In this document: positions 49,850 to 59,729 of the stretch, piece after piece
Numbering within the stretch: the first letter of the stretch is position 1
Layout of the letters: each line of letters begins with the position of its first letter
Origin: Pseudohongiella sp.
GTDB lineage: Bacteria; Pseudomonadota; Gammaproteobacteria; Pseudomonadales; Pseudohongiellaceae
Length of the DNA: 63,951 nucleotides
Reading direction: 5' to 3'
NCBI GenBank assembly: GCA_030696315.1
Contig: JAUYSM010000003.1
Location: 1-63,951, forward strand
Position numbers and translations under genes: made by a program
The notes under the pieces: generated by a model
What the model was told of the DNA's origin: nothing
Databases searched by the model: none
Seen by the model: only the letters and a program-made list of their open reading frames with translations

Positions 49850-52362
49850 TGGCAAGCGTTTTGACCGGCACTTCAGGCATGATCGCAGACGATGCAGCGC
49901 AACGTCTGTGCTTCCATTGCCAATCCCCTGTGCCGTCAAAACTTGAATTATCGGTCACCATTGAAGGGGTTGCACGCCCGCTGTGCTGCACCTCCTGTCA
50001 GGCAGCCGTGCAGTTTATCCATGACCTGAAACTGGAGTCCTACTATCAGTACCGGGAACAATGTGGTGTGACCAGTGCGGCCGACAAAAACACCAGCAAT
50101 CCCGAGCACAGTCGTTTACTGAAAGCACTCACCACGCTGCCTGATGGCCGTCAGCAGTTGACTTTGTTGATTCCCGATCTGCGCTGCGTGGCCTGTGTCT
50201 GGCTGCTTGAACAGGTGCTGGGGCGCGAGCCGGGTGTCAGTGAAGTCAGCGTGAACTATGCCACCCGACGCCTGCGCGTGATTTTTGACAGTTCACAAAG
50301 TCCCGCCGGATTGGCTGATCTGATCAGTGGTCTTGGTTACAGTGTGCGCCCTGACGTACCTGATGCCGCGCGTGCAGCCTTTACGGAGTCACGCCGAAGT
50401 CTGCTGTTGAAAATGGGGATTGCCGGCATTGGCATGATGCAAGTCATGATGTTTGCTTTTGGGGATTACTTCTCTGGCGGCGAGATGGATATTGAGTTTC
50501 AGGCATTATTGCGCTGGGCCAGTATGGCTTTGACCACGCCCGTCGTACTATACAGTGCCTGGCCTTTCCATCGCGCAGCGTTTTATGCACTCAAACATCG
50601 CAGTCTCACCATGGATGTGCCGGTGTCGCTGGCCATTCTGTCCGCCTGGCTGTTGAGCATATTTAATACCCTGAACAACGCGCCCGAGGTTTTTTATGAC
50701 ACGGCCTGTATGTTCACATTTTTCCTGCTGATTGGACGATACGCGGAATTGTTGTCGCGCTTCCATTTTCAACAAAGCCAGGATTTGCTGGAACATCTGT
50801 TGCCGGATACTGTTTTACGGCTACCGTCGCACACGGCCGATCGTGCATTGGCTTCGGCAAGTATGGTTGAAACCGAGCGTGTTGCGCTCGACACATTGTC
50901 GGCTGGCGACATCTTGCTGGTGTTACCCGGCGACACCATTCCCGCAGACGGCATTGTGCTGCGCGGGCAAAGCGGTGTCAGTGAAGCGGCGTTTACCGGC
51001 GAAGCAATTCCTCAACCCAAACAACCCGGTGCCCGTGTGCTGGCGGGTTCAGTCAATCATGACGGCGAACTGATTATTCGTGTGAAGTGCAGCCCGGGCG
51101 AATTTGTCATTCGCCAGATCGCCCGCCTTCATGAACAGGCCGTGGCCTATCGCCCGCGCTGGGCGCAACTGGCGGATCGCACCGCTAGCTGGTTTGTGGC
51201 TGCGGTGCTGTTGATTGCTGCGGGTGCGGGTCTGTATTGGTATCAGGCTGGCAGCGCGGATTATCTGGTGATCATGTTAACGGTGCTGGTAGTGTCTTGC
51301 CCTTGCGCACTGTCCCTGGCCACACCGGTTGCTTACAGTGTTGCCACAACAACTTTGCGCAATCATGGTGTTGTCATCAAGCACGGCGCTTTTCTGGAAC
51401 GTGCCGCCGAGACCAATACAGTGGTATTTGATAAAACCGGCACCTTGACCGAAGCCAATCTTAAAGTCACCGACATTGTACTGGCTGAGGCGTTTGGCGC
51501 AGCGGAGCCCTCAGCGCGAGAGGAGCCCTCAGCACAAAAGGAGCCCTCAGCGCAGAAACAGCGTTGTATGGAACTGGCCAGCGCGCTGGAAGCCGGCAGT
51601 GAACACCCCATCGCACACGCGTTTAATGTGCCGCATGCGTTGTTTGTGAACAACAGTCAGGTGGTGCCGGGCTGCGGCGTGATGGGCGACATTGAAGACC
51701 AGCATTACCGATTGGGGCTGTTTGAGTTTGCACTGGACGCCCAAAACGCCGCATGCACGCAGCCACCTGGTAGCGGACACTGGATATTGCTGAGCAAAAA
51801 CAGGCAGCCACTGGCCTGGTTTTGCCTGCAGGACAATCCTCGCGCCGAATCGAGTGCGGTGGTCAACAAAATGCATCAGCAAGGCATTCGCACTGCGGTG
51901 TTTACCGGCGACCGATCCATGAGTGTCGAGAGCATACACGAATTGTTTGCTGTGCTGGATATCCGCACCGGCATGAGCCCACAGGACAAAGTGGAAGCTT
52001 TACGAGAATTGCAACAGACTGCGCGCGTGATGATGGTGGGTGATGGTATCAACGACACGGCGGCCATGGCTGCCGCCGACACCTCGCTTGCCGTTACACC
52101 GCGCGACAGTTTTGTACAGAACAGCGCGGATGCCACGCTGCTCAACGGCTCGCTGATGATACTGCCTGCCATTCTGGTGTTTGCCCGTAAATGCCGCGCC
52201 ATTATCCGTCAGAACGTGGCCTGGTCAGTCGTTTACAATTTTACGGTGATCCCGTTCACCCTGATGGGGCTGGTACCGCCATGGCTGGCAGCACTGGGTA
52301 TGAGTCTGTCGTCGGTGTTGGTGGTCAGCAACGCCGGGCGCTTGCGATGGATGGAGCGCTGA
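49849..52362 (+). CDS. ccoI: copper-translocating P1B-type ATPase CcoI
   Basis: 837 aa. An N-terminal Cys-rich metal-handling part (CFHCQSPVP, CCTSC) precedes an HMA-like domain with C113-V-A-C116. The membrane site is C484-P-C486. The phosphorylation site is D528 in DKTGTLT, the nucleotide-domain motif is SEHPIA and the hinge is GDGINDTAAM. The actuator motif reads TGEA (383-386) rather than TGES. An insert at 553-570 consists of three six-residue repeats (EPSARE/EPSAQK) from an 18-nt tandem repeat. CcoI loads copper for the oxidase. Coupled to ccoH and followed by ccoS. Confidence 0.94.
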   Translation: MASVLTGTSGMIADDAAQRLCFHCQSPVPSKLELSVTIEGVARPLCCTSCQAAVQFIHDLKLESYYQYREQCGVTSAADKNTSNPEHSRLLKALTTLPDGRQQLTLLIPDLRCVACVWLLEQVLGREPGVSEVSVNYATRRLRVIFDSSQSPAGLADLISGLGYSVRPDVPDAARAAFTESRRSLLLKMGIAGIGMMQVMMFAFGDYFSGGEMDIEFQALLRWASMALTTPVVLYSAWPFHRAAFYALKHRSLTMDVPVSLAILSAWLLSIFNTLNNAPEVFYDTACMFTFFLLIGRYAELLSRFHFQQSQDLLEHLLPDTVLRLPSHTADRALASASMVETERVALDTLSAGDILLVLPGDTIPADGIVLRGQSGVSEAAFTGEAIPQPKQPGARVLAGSVNHDGELIIRVKCSPGEFVIRQIARLHEQAVAYRPRWAQLADRTASWFVAAVLLIAAGAGLYWYQAGSADYLVIMLTVLVVSCPCALSLATPVAYSVATTTLRNHGVVIKHGAFLERAAETNTVVFDKTGTLTEANLKVTDIVLAEAFGAAEPSAREEPSAQKEPSAQKQRCMELASALEAGSEHPIAHAFNVPHALFVNNSQVVPGCGVMGDIEDQHYRLGLFEFALDAQNAACTQPPGSGHWILLSKNRQPLAWFCLQDNPRAESSAVVNKMHQQGIRTAVFTGDRSMSVESIHELFAVLDIRTGMSPQDKVEALRELQQTARVMMVGDGINDTAAMAAADTSLAVTPRDSFVQNSADATLLNGSLMILPAILVFARKCRAIIRQNVAWSVVYNFTVIPFTLMGLVPPWLAALGMSLSSVLVVSNAGRLRWMER
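51505..51558 (+). repeat. 18-nt tandem repeat, three units, in ccoI
   Basis: Three units beginning GAGCCCTCAGC, at 51505, 51523 and 51541, encode EPSARE, EPSAQK and EPSAQK in the loop just after DKTGTLT. The repeat is in frame; unit-number changes would lengthen or shorten the loop only. Confidence 0.8.
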
Positions 52363-52363
52363 G

Positions 52364-52567
52364 ATGGACGTGCTGTTTGTCATGATTCCGTTAGGGTTGG
52401 TGTTGGTTGTGGCCGCCATCTGGAGTTTTGTCTGGTCAGTGAAACATGATCAGTTTGAAGATCTTGAACGCCAGGGCTGGTCGATTCTGTTTGAAGATGA
52501 GAAACCGGCAAAAATCATCAGTGCCACAAGCAAGGCTGATTCTGACGGCGAGGGCGACAAACCATGA
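52364..52567 (+). CDS. ccoS: cbb3-type oxidase assembly protein CcoS
   Basis: 67 aa. A single helix (VMIPLGLVLVVAAIWSFVWSV) is followed by KHDQFEDLERQGWSILFED, the conserved CcoS signature (Q-F-D/E-D-L-E). Needed for cofactor insertion into CcoN. It lies one base after the ccoI stop, and its stop overlaps the next start (ATGA). Confidence 0.93.
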   Translation: MDVLFVMIPLGLVLVVAAIWSFVWSVKHDQFEDLERQGWSILFEDEKPAKIISATSKADSDGEGDKP

Positions 52568-53352
52568 ACGCCGCTTTAGTTGGATCAGGCGGGGCATTAA
52601 CCGGCGAATTGATATCCGCGTTTGCGCTGGGCCTTTTCAGCGCGCCGCACTGCCTTGCCATGTGCGGGGGCATCGCAAGCGCGCTACTGATGAGTGGCCG
52701 AACAGAGTTAATCGCTACCAGGCAAAAACCAACGCGCGCGCTGGCCAGCACGCCAGGACTGATTGCCAGTTCTGCCGCACCTGCACCGCTGCCAGCACCC
52801 GGCTTGACACGACCGCTTGTGGGTGATGCGCTGGTGTATGGCAGCGGCAAAATTTTAGGGTATATGGCGCTGGGCTTGATCGCCGGCGCAGGTGGATTTC
52901 TGCTTGGCGGGATGAATTCAGCGGCATTTGTCATGCTGCGCGCTCTGTCTGGCATTTTGCTAATTGCGCTGGGCTTGTACATGGCCGGGTGGTGGCTGGG
53001 TGTTCTGTCGCTGGAACGCTGGGCTTACCGACTCTGGCAACCGGTTCTGCGCCGTGTTCAGCATTTATCGCTGCGGCACACATCGAACAAACTGCTGGCC
53101 GGAATTGCATGGGGCTTGCTGCCATGCGGCATCGTGTACAGCGTTTTGAGTCTGGCATTGGCCAGTGGCAGCGCTATCAATGGTCTTTTGATCATGATGG
53201 TTTTTGGATTGGGCACCTTGCCTTTTGTATTGCTCAGCGGGGGCTTGCTGCAGTTTATGCTGCCGCTGCTGAAAATGACCTGGATCAGACAAAGCGCTGG
53301 ACTGGGCATGATAGGGTTAGGCGCCTGGACCCTGGTCAACAACCTGGGATAA
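52564..53352 (+). CDS. TauE/SafE-like membrane protein linked to cbb3 assembly
   Basis: 262 aa from ATG 52564. It carries SAPHCLAMCGGIASALL at the N-terminus and LPCGIVYSVLSLALASG later, the paired H-C-x-x-M-C-G-G and L-P-C-G motifs of the cytochrome biogenesis/UreH-type TauE-SafE group. Six or seven helices; a hydrophilic loop (about 45-85) separates the first two. Genes of this type regularly follow ccoS, and copper or thiol transport for oxidase maturation is assumed. Translationally coupled to ccoS. Confidence 0.85.
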   Translation: MNAALVGSGGALTGELISAFALGLFSAPHCLAMCGGIASALLMSGRTELIATRQKPTRALASTPGLIASSAAPAPLPAPGLTRPLVGDALVYGSGKILGYMALGLIAGAGGFLLGGMNSAAFVMLRALSGILLIALGLYMAGWWLGVLSLERWAYRLWQPVLRRVQHLSLRHTSNKLLAGIAWGLLPCGIVYSVLSLALASGSAINGLLIMMVFGLGTLPFVLLSGGLLQFMLPLLKMTWIRQSAGLGMIGLGAWTLVNNLG

Positions 53353-53409
53353 CAACAACAGACCGGTGGCCATTAAGCGCTGCCGGTGTCATAAAAAGGA
53401 GACAAGGTC

Positions 53410-54006
53410 ATGAACCACATATTGGGCATGTTGACCAAGCCACAACAAGAGTGGGCGCGAATACGCGACCGTAATGATTCGGTATTAACCACCTACCTTA
53501 AGTATCTGATCTGGATTGCAATACTCCCGCCGGTCGCGTGGTGGTACGGCGCTTCGCAGATAGGCTGGGAGTTATCCGGTCGGTCCATCCGCCTGACGTC
53601 TGAGTCGGCAGCGCTGATCATGGGGCTGTTTTACCTGACCATTCTGGCGTCAGTTGCCTTTCTGGGCATGATGATTCACTGGATGGCCAAAACCTATGAT
53701 GCGCGCAATGACGATGTTGCGCATGGCATTGGCGTCGCTGCTTACATGTGTGTGCCGATGTTTGTGGTTGGCCTGACCGGCTTTTTCCCCAACCTGTGGC
53801 TGGACATGCTGCTGGGCACACTTGCGGCGGCTTATACGATTTATTTGCTCTATATTGGCATTCCCATCGTATATGACATGCCAAAGGAGCGTGGTTTTCT
53901 GTTTGCGAGTGCGACGGTTGCGGTAGGGCTGGTATTGATGGTCTCGCTGATGGGTCTCACCGTGTTCCTTTGGGAAATAGGATTTTCACCCATTTTTACT
54001 GATTGA
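53410..54006 (+). CDS. Yip1-family membrane protein
   Basis: 198 aa from ATG 53410, with AAAAGGAGA upstream. Five helices are visible. The start HILGMLTKPQQEWARIRD is typical of bacterial YIP1-domain proteins (W-x-x-I), and the central HWMAKTYDARNDDVAHGIGVAAYMCVPMFV is part of the family core. Function unknown in bacteria. It follows the cco operon by 57 bp and overlaps the next reading by a few bases if that gene starts at TTG 54003. Confidence 0.8.
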   Translation: MNHILGMLTKPQQEWARIRDRNDSVLTTYLKYLIWIAILPPVAWWYGASQIGWELSGRSIRLTSESAALIMGLFYLTILASVAFLGMMIHWMAKTYDARNDDVAHGIGVAAYMCVPMFVVGLTGFFPNLWLDMLLGTLAAAYTIYLLYIGIPIVYDMPKERGFLFASATVAVGLVLMVSLMGLTVFLWEIGFSPIFTD

Positions 54007-54011
54007 GCCGA

Positions 54012-54698
54012 ATGCAGCGACCAAATGTACTTCGCATAAGCTTTTATATGCTGTTGCTGGGGGTCACGCCATTAATGGCGCAACCCCCGGCACCGCCCTC
54101 CTTGGATGTCAGTGACTTCCGGATATGGGAGTCACGCTCGTTCAGCGGTGAAACTCTGTATCTGCCAACGCTTGAGAATGGTGATCCCATCTTGAACGCT
54201 ACCGCCGCCGGCACCGCCAGCGCGTTCTACCGTCAAGGCAAAATCAACCTGCAACAGACACCCTGTCTGCACTGGCGCTGGAGAATCAATGCCACTGCCC
54301 CTGTGCAACTTGATGAACAAACAAAAACCGGTGATGACTACGCCGCGCGCATTTATGTCGTGCGCAGCGGTGGTTTGATGTTCTGGCGCGCCAAGACCAT
54401 CAACTACGTCTGGTCGGCAAACCAGCCTTTGGGTACGCGTTGGCCCAACGCCTATGCGGGCAGCAACGCCCAGATGTGGGCGATTGATACTGGCAACCAA
54501 TTCGCAGACCAATGGCAATGGCATAGCCGCGATATTCAGCAAGATTGGCAACAGGCATTTGGCGAGCCCATTCGCGAGCTTGACGGTATCGCCATCATGA
54601 CGGACGGTGATGACAGCGGTAGCCAGCTCAGCGCGGCCTATGCGACACTCCGCTTTACATCGCGCAACCAGTCCGGGCAGTGTGAGCTTGTCCATTGA
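54012..54698 (+). CDS. DUF3047 exported protein
   Basis: 228 aa from ATG 54012; an alternative TTG at 54003 overlaps the previous stop. A signal peptide (LRISFYMLLLGVTPLMAQ) is followed by a beta-rich domain with CLHWRWRINA, DDYAARIYVVRSG and NYVWSANQPLGTRWPNAYAG, the core of DUF3047. Probably periplasmic; role unknown. It may be co-transcribed with the Yip1 gene. Confidence 0.82.
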   Translation: MQRPNVLRISFYMLLLGVTPLMAQPPAPPSLDVSDFRIWESRSFSGETLYLPTLENGDPILNATAAGTASAFYRQGKINLQQTPCLHWRWRINATAPVQLDEQTKTGDDYAARIYVVRSGGLMFWRAKTINYVWSANQPLGTRWPNAYAGSNAQMWAIDTGNQFADQWQWHSRDIQQDWQQAFGEPIRELDGIAIMTDGDDSGSQLSAAYATLRFTSRNQSGQCELVH

Positions 54699-54731
54699 TC
54701 TGCGCGCCAACTTATTCCGGAGCCCTTCAGC

Positions 54732-55349
54732 ATGAAATTGTTTGAAACCAAAACCGCACCCAATCCACGTCGAGTCAGGATTTTTCTGGCCGAAAAAGGC
54801 TTGCTTGATCAGGTTGAAATGATCCAGATGGATCTGCAGAAAGGCGATAACCTGACACCGGAATATGTGGCCAAAAACCCGATGAAAAAAGTGCCGATGC
54901 TGGAACTGGACAGCGGTGACTGCGTGTCAGAGACCATGGCCATCTGTCGGTATTTTGAAGAGGAGTTTCCGGACAGTCCACCTATGCTTGGACGAACACC
55001 GCTGGAAAAAGCGCAGATCGACCAGTGGCTGCGGTGGATCGATTTTTATTTTATGGGTCCAACCGGCATGGGTTTTCAGCACACCACCGGATACTTCAAG
55101 GACAGAATGACGCCGTTCCCGGAATGGGGCGAAGAATGCAAAAAGCAGGCTGCGCGTTTTTTTGATTTTCTTGATCAGCACCTGGCAGACAAGCAGTTCA
55201 TCATGGGCGACCAGTTCACCGCAGCTGACATCAACGCGCTGTGTACCGTCGACTTTAACCGCGTGATTCGCCAACGCATCAAGCCAGAACAGGTGAATCT
55301 GCAAGCTTGGTATGACCGGGTTTCAGCGCGGCCATCGGCTGCTGCCTGA
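54732..55349 (+). CDS. glutathione S-transferase
   Basis: 205 aa from ATG 54732. The N-terminal thioredoxin-like domain has MKLFETKTAPNPRRVRIFLAEKG, with the cis-Pro loop KKVPMLEL and the glutathione-binding ESETMAI-type sequence (VSETMAICRYFEEEF). The C-terminal helical domain ends with the N-capping box FTAADINALCTVDF. A soluble detoxification enzyme. It converges on the large unknown gene 11 bp away. Confidence 0.92.
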   Translation: MKLFETKTAPNPRRVRIFLAEKGLLDQVEMIQMDLQKGDNLTPEYVAKNPMKKVPMLELDSGDCVSETMAICRYFEEEFPDSPPMLGRTPLEKAQIDQWLRWIDFYFMGPTGMGFQHTTGYFKDRMTPFPEWGEECKKQAARFFDFLDQHLADKQFIMGDQFTAADINALCTVDFNRVIRQRIKPEQVNLQAWYDRVSARPSAAA

Positions 55350-55359
55350 ACGCAGATTG

Positions 55360-57273
55360 CTAATCGCGTAGCTCAGTCACCAGACGCCGGGCCAGCACCA
55401 CACTGCGATACCAGCGCCGCTGTGCTGGCGGCACCATGGCCGGACGCGCAGCGAGCGGACTTTGTGCCGCCGCTTCACCGTTTTGCTGCTCACTCAACAC
55501 CGCCAATACGGACTGACGCGCACCGTAGGTGTTGTGCAGAAACTGGCAAGCGTCCTGATTCAGGTTAACGCGGTAGTGACGCACCAGGGCGGATGCAAGA
55601 TGCTCGGCGGCTTCGCTCATATCCTCTTCGACATCCTGCGCAACCGCTTCCGCAATCGTACGTTTTTCGCGGGCACTCATGCCGGGTTCAAGATCACCAA
55701 GATAACTGGCATACGTGGCACCTATGCCGCGCTGTATCTCCGGGTACGACAAATGTACATGTGGTTCAAGTGCCAGGGCGACCTCAATGGCCAGACGCCG
55801 GGCACTCTCAAAGGTCAACGGATAATCACGATCGCTGCGCCGCTCAAACAGCCCCTTGGTTTCGTGAGATTCCAGATGCTGGGAGCGCAAATAGCGCGCA
55901 ATGTGCTCACACACTTCCATGCGCTCATCGTCGCTGAGTTGCACTACTTTTTCCAGAATGTGCACACCACGCCCGCGCGGCCCCACTTGCAACTGTTCTG
56001 TGGGCTGCTGGCTTTGATCGAGCAATTTGTTCCAACTGGCCGCCGCTTGCAGGAAGTCGGCATGCAGTTCACCCGTGCGCAAAAAAGACTCATGTGCATA
56101 ACGATACAGGCGCAGGGCATTAATCATTTTTTCTGCCAGCTGACGCAAGTCATCGTAGCGCTCGGTGGCGCCAGCATCCACCGTGTGCGCCAGTTGCTGC
56201 AGTTGTTCAGCCAGCCGGTCAAGTGCGCTACACACCCGTTCAATCAACAGGCTGGACGAAATGCCTTCGGGGGCCTCGTCGTACAACATCAGATCGACTT
56301 CAACCAGCCAGGACGCAAGACTGCGCACACGGTTGCTGCCAGCCGCCTGCGCGATGCGATAACGGCTGCGCCGACGCTCCATACGATCGAGCGCAGCCGC
56401 AAGTCGCCATTGCCCACGGTAGTCAAAAATCAGCATCGGTATTTCGCGGCCATTGATCAGTTCAAAGGCCAGAATCAGCATGGACTCAACATCCTGCATT
56501 GTGATCAACAGCAGATTATCTTGTTCGATGGCTGCCAATACCCGCGCAATAAAATGTTCCGCTCTGGGCATGCCATGACGCAGCAGGGCAATGTCACCGC
56601 TATAACGCAAACGTAAAATATCGGCGGCTACCGGGGACAAGGTGCGCAGCGCGTCAATGTGGCTGTCCGGTTTTATGCCACTGCGCTCATGCAAATCGCG
56701 GATGCGGGTGGTCAACCCCGCCCGGCGATAGTTATCAACCTGTGCCAACAACTCTGCCAGGGATGGGTCGCCGGTCAACTGCTCAACGGCATGGCGAATG
56801 CCTGACGGTGACAGGTCGACGCGCTGTAACAACTGCGTGGCAGACTCGCGCTGGCGCGCCTCACCGTCCAGACTGTGAACAATCAGATTGCGCACGGAAA
56901 GAATCAGATCGCCGAGCTTGTCAGTGACCTCCACTACATAACGCTGTGATCTTTCATTACGATAACCCCAGGTGCCGTCGTACAGCACTTTGGCTGCCAG
57001 CGCGATGAGGCCGCTGAGCACCGTAAAACTCACAAAATACACGAGCTGCTGGTTGCTCGGCAGCTGCCCGTAACCGATGTAATAACCACCATACAGACCC
57101 AGCGCGGTCACCGGGCCCGCAGTCCACGCCAAACCGAGCAGACTGCGCGACATGCGTACCCGACGTACGCTGCGCGCTAACTGGTCCAGACGTTCGGTAT
57201 CCTCACGGTTCAGGGAAATGCCCTGCCGTTCAGATGCACCATCACGCCAGCGCTGAAATCTGGACCACAACAT
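55360..57273 (-). CDS. large membrane-anchored protein of unknown function
   Basis: 637 aa from ATG 57273, with GGGAGAG upstream; a longer start reaching 57363 is less likely. After about 40 basic residues come two helices (about 46-68 and 78-99). The remaining 540 residues are soluble and largely helical, rich in R, L, E and Q, e.g. RRSRYRIAQAAGSNRVRSLASWLVEVDLMLYDE, here split by short turns. No catalytic motif is recognised. The protein may be a scaffold or sensor facing the cytoplasm. It is divergent from the btuB riboswitch region and convergent with the GST gene. Confidence 0.7.
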   Translation of the reverse strand: MLWSRFQRWRDGASERQGISLNREDTERLDQLARSVRRVRMSRSLLGLAWTAGPVTALGLYGGYYIGYGQLPSNQQLVYFVSFTVLSGLIALAAKVLYDGTWGYRNERSQRYVVEVTDKLGDLILSVRNLIVHSLDGEARQRESATQLLQRVDLSPSGIRHAVEQLTGDPSLAELLAQVDNYRRAGLTTRIRDLHERSGIKPDSHIDALRTLSPVAADILRLRYSGDIALLRHGMPRAEHFIARVLAAIEQDNLLLITMQDVESMLILAFELINGREIPMLIFDYRGQWRLAAALDRMERRRSRYRIAQAAGSNRVRSLASWLVEVDLMLYDEAPEGISSSLLIERVCSALDRLAEQLQQLAHTVDAGATERYDDLRQLAEKMINALRLYRYAHESFLRTGELHADFLQAAASWNKLLDQSQQPTEQLQVGPRGRGVHILEKVVQLSDDERMEVCEHIARYLRSQHLESHETKGLFERRSDRDYPLTFESARRLAIEVALALEPHVHLSYPEIQRGIGATYASYLGDLEPGMSAREKRTIAEAVAQDVEEDMSEAAEHLASALVRHYRVNLNQDACQFLHNTYGARQSVLAVLSEQQNGEAAAQSPLAARPAMVPPAQRRWYRSVVLARRLVTELRD

Positions 57274-57404
57274 AAAACTCGACTCTCCCTGCCTGCTTAG
57301 CGTTCTTTCTTGAATGGAAGCAACGTGGCCGCAAGTATAGCCTGATTGTTCAGACACTTGCATGACCGGCCTTGCATAAAACCGGCCGTTCGCCTAAGGT
57401 AGCC

Positions 57405-57640
57405 ACGCTTCAGGTGTTCGACGCTGTGCAGGAAGGCATAGCAGAGAATGAAACGGGAAGCCGGTGCGGTATGGAGACTTGTCTCAAGAATACTGCCAAC
57501 GCCGGCGCTGCCCCCGCAACGGTAAACAAGTCTGATCTGCCAGATGCCACTGTCATTCATGTGATGGGAAGGCGGCAGATCCACGGTCGAGGGACATCAT
57601 GCCCTCACCAACTTGTAAGCCCGGAGACCGGCCTGCTGCA
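57405..57640 (+). promoter_or_regulatory. cobalamin (B12) riboswitch
   Basis: The conserved elements appear in order: a GAAACGGGAAGCCGGTG stem near 57450, GCCACTG at 57546-57552, GATGGGAAGGCGG near 57563, and the B12 box AAGCCCGGAGACCGGCC at 57617-57633. It precedes btuB by about 170 nt. Cobalamin binding would shut off expression of the receptor, probably by blocking translation initiation. Confidence 0.92.
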
Positions 57641-57807
57641 CCAGAACGCGCTGCGGCGGGCAGTTGATGCGATTCAGTTGAATGTTGTTTTAGCAGCATG
57701 ACTTCCCCTTCAGGGCCAGGCATGTTGCTGTGTTGTATTCGACTGCCGTCGTGGCGCATACCATCTATTTTTTATGCTCGGGTGAGAGCATAAATGGAGT
57801 TATGCGC

Positions 57808-59697
57808 ATGACAAACAAAACATCAAGAATCTCTACCAGCCGCGTGCTGTTGAGCTGCTCACTTATAGGCTGCACATCGGCAGCGTTGTTACCCATGGGC
57901 GTCAGCGCCCAGCAGCCGGCATCGGCTGCCGATCCGCAGGTCCAGGAATTGCTGGTCACTGCCAATCGCTTGTCACAATTTTCAAACGACACACTCAATG
58001 CACATACTCTGCTGGATCGCGACTTTATTGCACAAAGCGCAGCCGGCAGCCTGTTTGATCTGTTGCGCTCAGTACCGGGCGTGCAAATGGCGCGCACCGG
58101 TGTGGACGGCGCTCAGACCAGCCTGTTTATGCGCGGTAGCAATTCCAACCACACGCTGATTCTGCTCGACGGCGTACGCCTGAATACGGCCAGCGAAGGC
58201 GCAGCTCGACTGGAACATATTCCTGTCAGTCACATCGAGCGTATTGAAGTCATCCGGGGTCCTCAGTCCAGTCTTTATGGCGCCGATGCCATTGGTGGGG
58301 TAATCCAGATTTTTACCCGCAGTGGTTTGCCACCGAGTGACGATGCCCCCGATCAGCGCCTTTCCGGCCGACTTGAGGCGGGTATTGGCACAGAACAATC
58401 GCGCAATTACCACGGCGGCCTGCGTTTTGCCGGCAATCAGACAACGGTTGATCTGAATGTGTCACACCGCGAGACCGACGGCATTCCCGCACAAAACGCA
58501 CCCACACCCGGTACGCTCAACGCAGCGTGGGAGAATCAGTCATTGTCACTCGGTGTTCAGCACACTCTGAATAGTGACTGGCAACTGTGGGGCCGCTGGC
58601 AACACACGGATTCAGAAAAAATATTTCAGGGTGGTGATAGCGAGGCCACTCAAAAAACCGGTAGCGTGGGCGTGCGCGCCCAGATTTCTGAACGTTGGCG
58701 CACACAGCTGCAACTCAGCCAGTTCAAGGACAATAATCTGACCCGGCAATGGGGCTTATCCCACAGCACCACTGACCGCAACAGTCTGCAGTGGCAGAAT
58801 GAACTGAGCTTCAGCAGCAACAGCAACACGCTGCTGGGTGTTGATGTCGATGATGAAGACCTGTACTACCTCAGTTCCGGGGCGGTGCAAAATGTCAGTA
58901 CCCGTCGCAATGATGCACTGTTTGCGGTGCACCAACATAATCTCGGACAGTTTGATGTCACCGCCTCTGTGCGTGTGGATGACAACGAACAGTTTGGTGC
59001 ACACACCACCGGGCGCCTGGCCCTTGGTACAGATATAGGCAGCAATAGCAAACTCTGGCTCGCCGCCTCAACGGCGTTCAAGGCACCAACCCTGGTTGAT
59101 CTGTATGTGGATTTTCCTGCGTTCGGCTTTTTTGCCAATCCCTTGTTAAAACCCGAGCACGCCAGCAATCTGGAAGCAGGCTTACGTACACAAATCGCGG
59201 GCTCTGATGTGGATGTCAGCGTATTCCGCAACAATATCCGTAATCTGATCGGCACAGACAGCAGCTACAGCAGTCTGGATAACGTCAGTCGCGCACAGAT
59301 AAACGGCGTGGAGATCAGTGCCAGCCGTGCCGTACTGGGCTGGCAGAATCGCTTGTCGCTGACGCTGCTGGATCACAAGAACCGCGAGACCGGACTCGCT
59401 TTGCTGCGCCGCCCGGATCAGCAATTGAGCCTGAGCACGTCAAAACGTTTTGAGCAGTTCTCGTTGTTATTGGACTGGCAAGTGCGCAGCCATCAGGCCG
59501 ATCTTGACCCGGTTAGCTTCGGGCGCTCACGTGTTGCCGGCTACGGGGTGTTGGACACAGTGGTTGAATGGCATCTGATGCCGGCACTGAACCTGCAGTT
59601 CAAAGTCGGCAATCTGCTGGACAAAAACTACGAGGTGGTGGATGGTTACAATACCTTGGGGCGCCATGTCATGCTAAGCGCACGGCACCCGTTCTAA
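57808..59697 (+). CDS. btuB: TonB-dependent vitamin B12 receptor BtuB
   Basis: 629 aa from ATG 57808, with GGAG 8 nt upstream; ATG 57802 is too close to that site. The signal peptide ends at GVSAQQ. The TonB box and plug read VQELLVTANR, LLRSVPGVQMARTG, LFMRGSNSNHTLILLDGVRLN and ERIEVIRGPQSSLYGADAIGGVIQIFTR, the classic BtuB plug. A barrel of about 22 strands follows, ending in LSARHPF with a terminal Phe. The upstream cobalamin riboswitch supports the substrate. No other cobalamin genes follow in the window. Confidence 0.93.
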   Translation: MTNKTSRISTSRVLLSCSLIGCTSAALLPMGVSAQQPASAADPQVQELLVTANRLSQFSNDTLNAHTLLDRDFIAQSAAGSLFDLLRSVPGVQMARTGVDGAQTSLFMRGSNSNHTLILLDGVRLNTASEGAARLEHIPVSHIERIEVIRGPQSSLYGADAIGGVIQIFTRSGLPPSDDAPDQRLSGRLEAGIGTEQSRNYHGGLRFAGNQTTVDLNVSHRETDGIPAQNAPTPGTLNAAWENQSLSLGVQHTLNSDWQLWGRWQHTDSEKIFQGGDSEATQKTGSVGVRAQISERWRTQLQLSQFKDNNLTRQWGLSHSTTDRNSLQWQNELSFSSNSNTLLGVDVDDEDLYYLSSGAVQNVSTRRNDALFAVHQHNLGQFDVTASVRVDDNEQFGAHTTGRLALGTDIGSNSKLWLAASTAFKAPTLVDLYVDFPAFGFFANPLLKPEHASNLEAGLRTQIAGSDVDVSVFRNNIRNLIGTDSSYSSLDNVSRAQINGVEISASRAVLGWQNRLSLTLLDHKNRETGLALLRRPDQQLSLSTSKRFEQFSLLLDWQVRSHQADLDPVSFGRSRVAGYGVLDTVVEWHLMPALNLQFKVGNLLDKNYEVVDGYNTLGRHVMLSARHPF

Positions 59698-59729
59698 AAA
59701 TTTGTTAAGTGACGCGCGCCGGACTCATC

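Noticed and set aside
55462-56616. 384-aa plus-strand reading opposite the 637-aa gene
   Set aside because: No ribosome site or domain; it mirrors the codon structure of the minus-strand gene, which has a good start and membrane helices.
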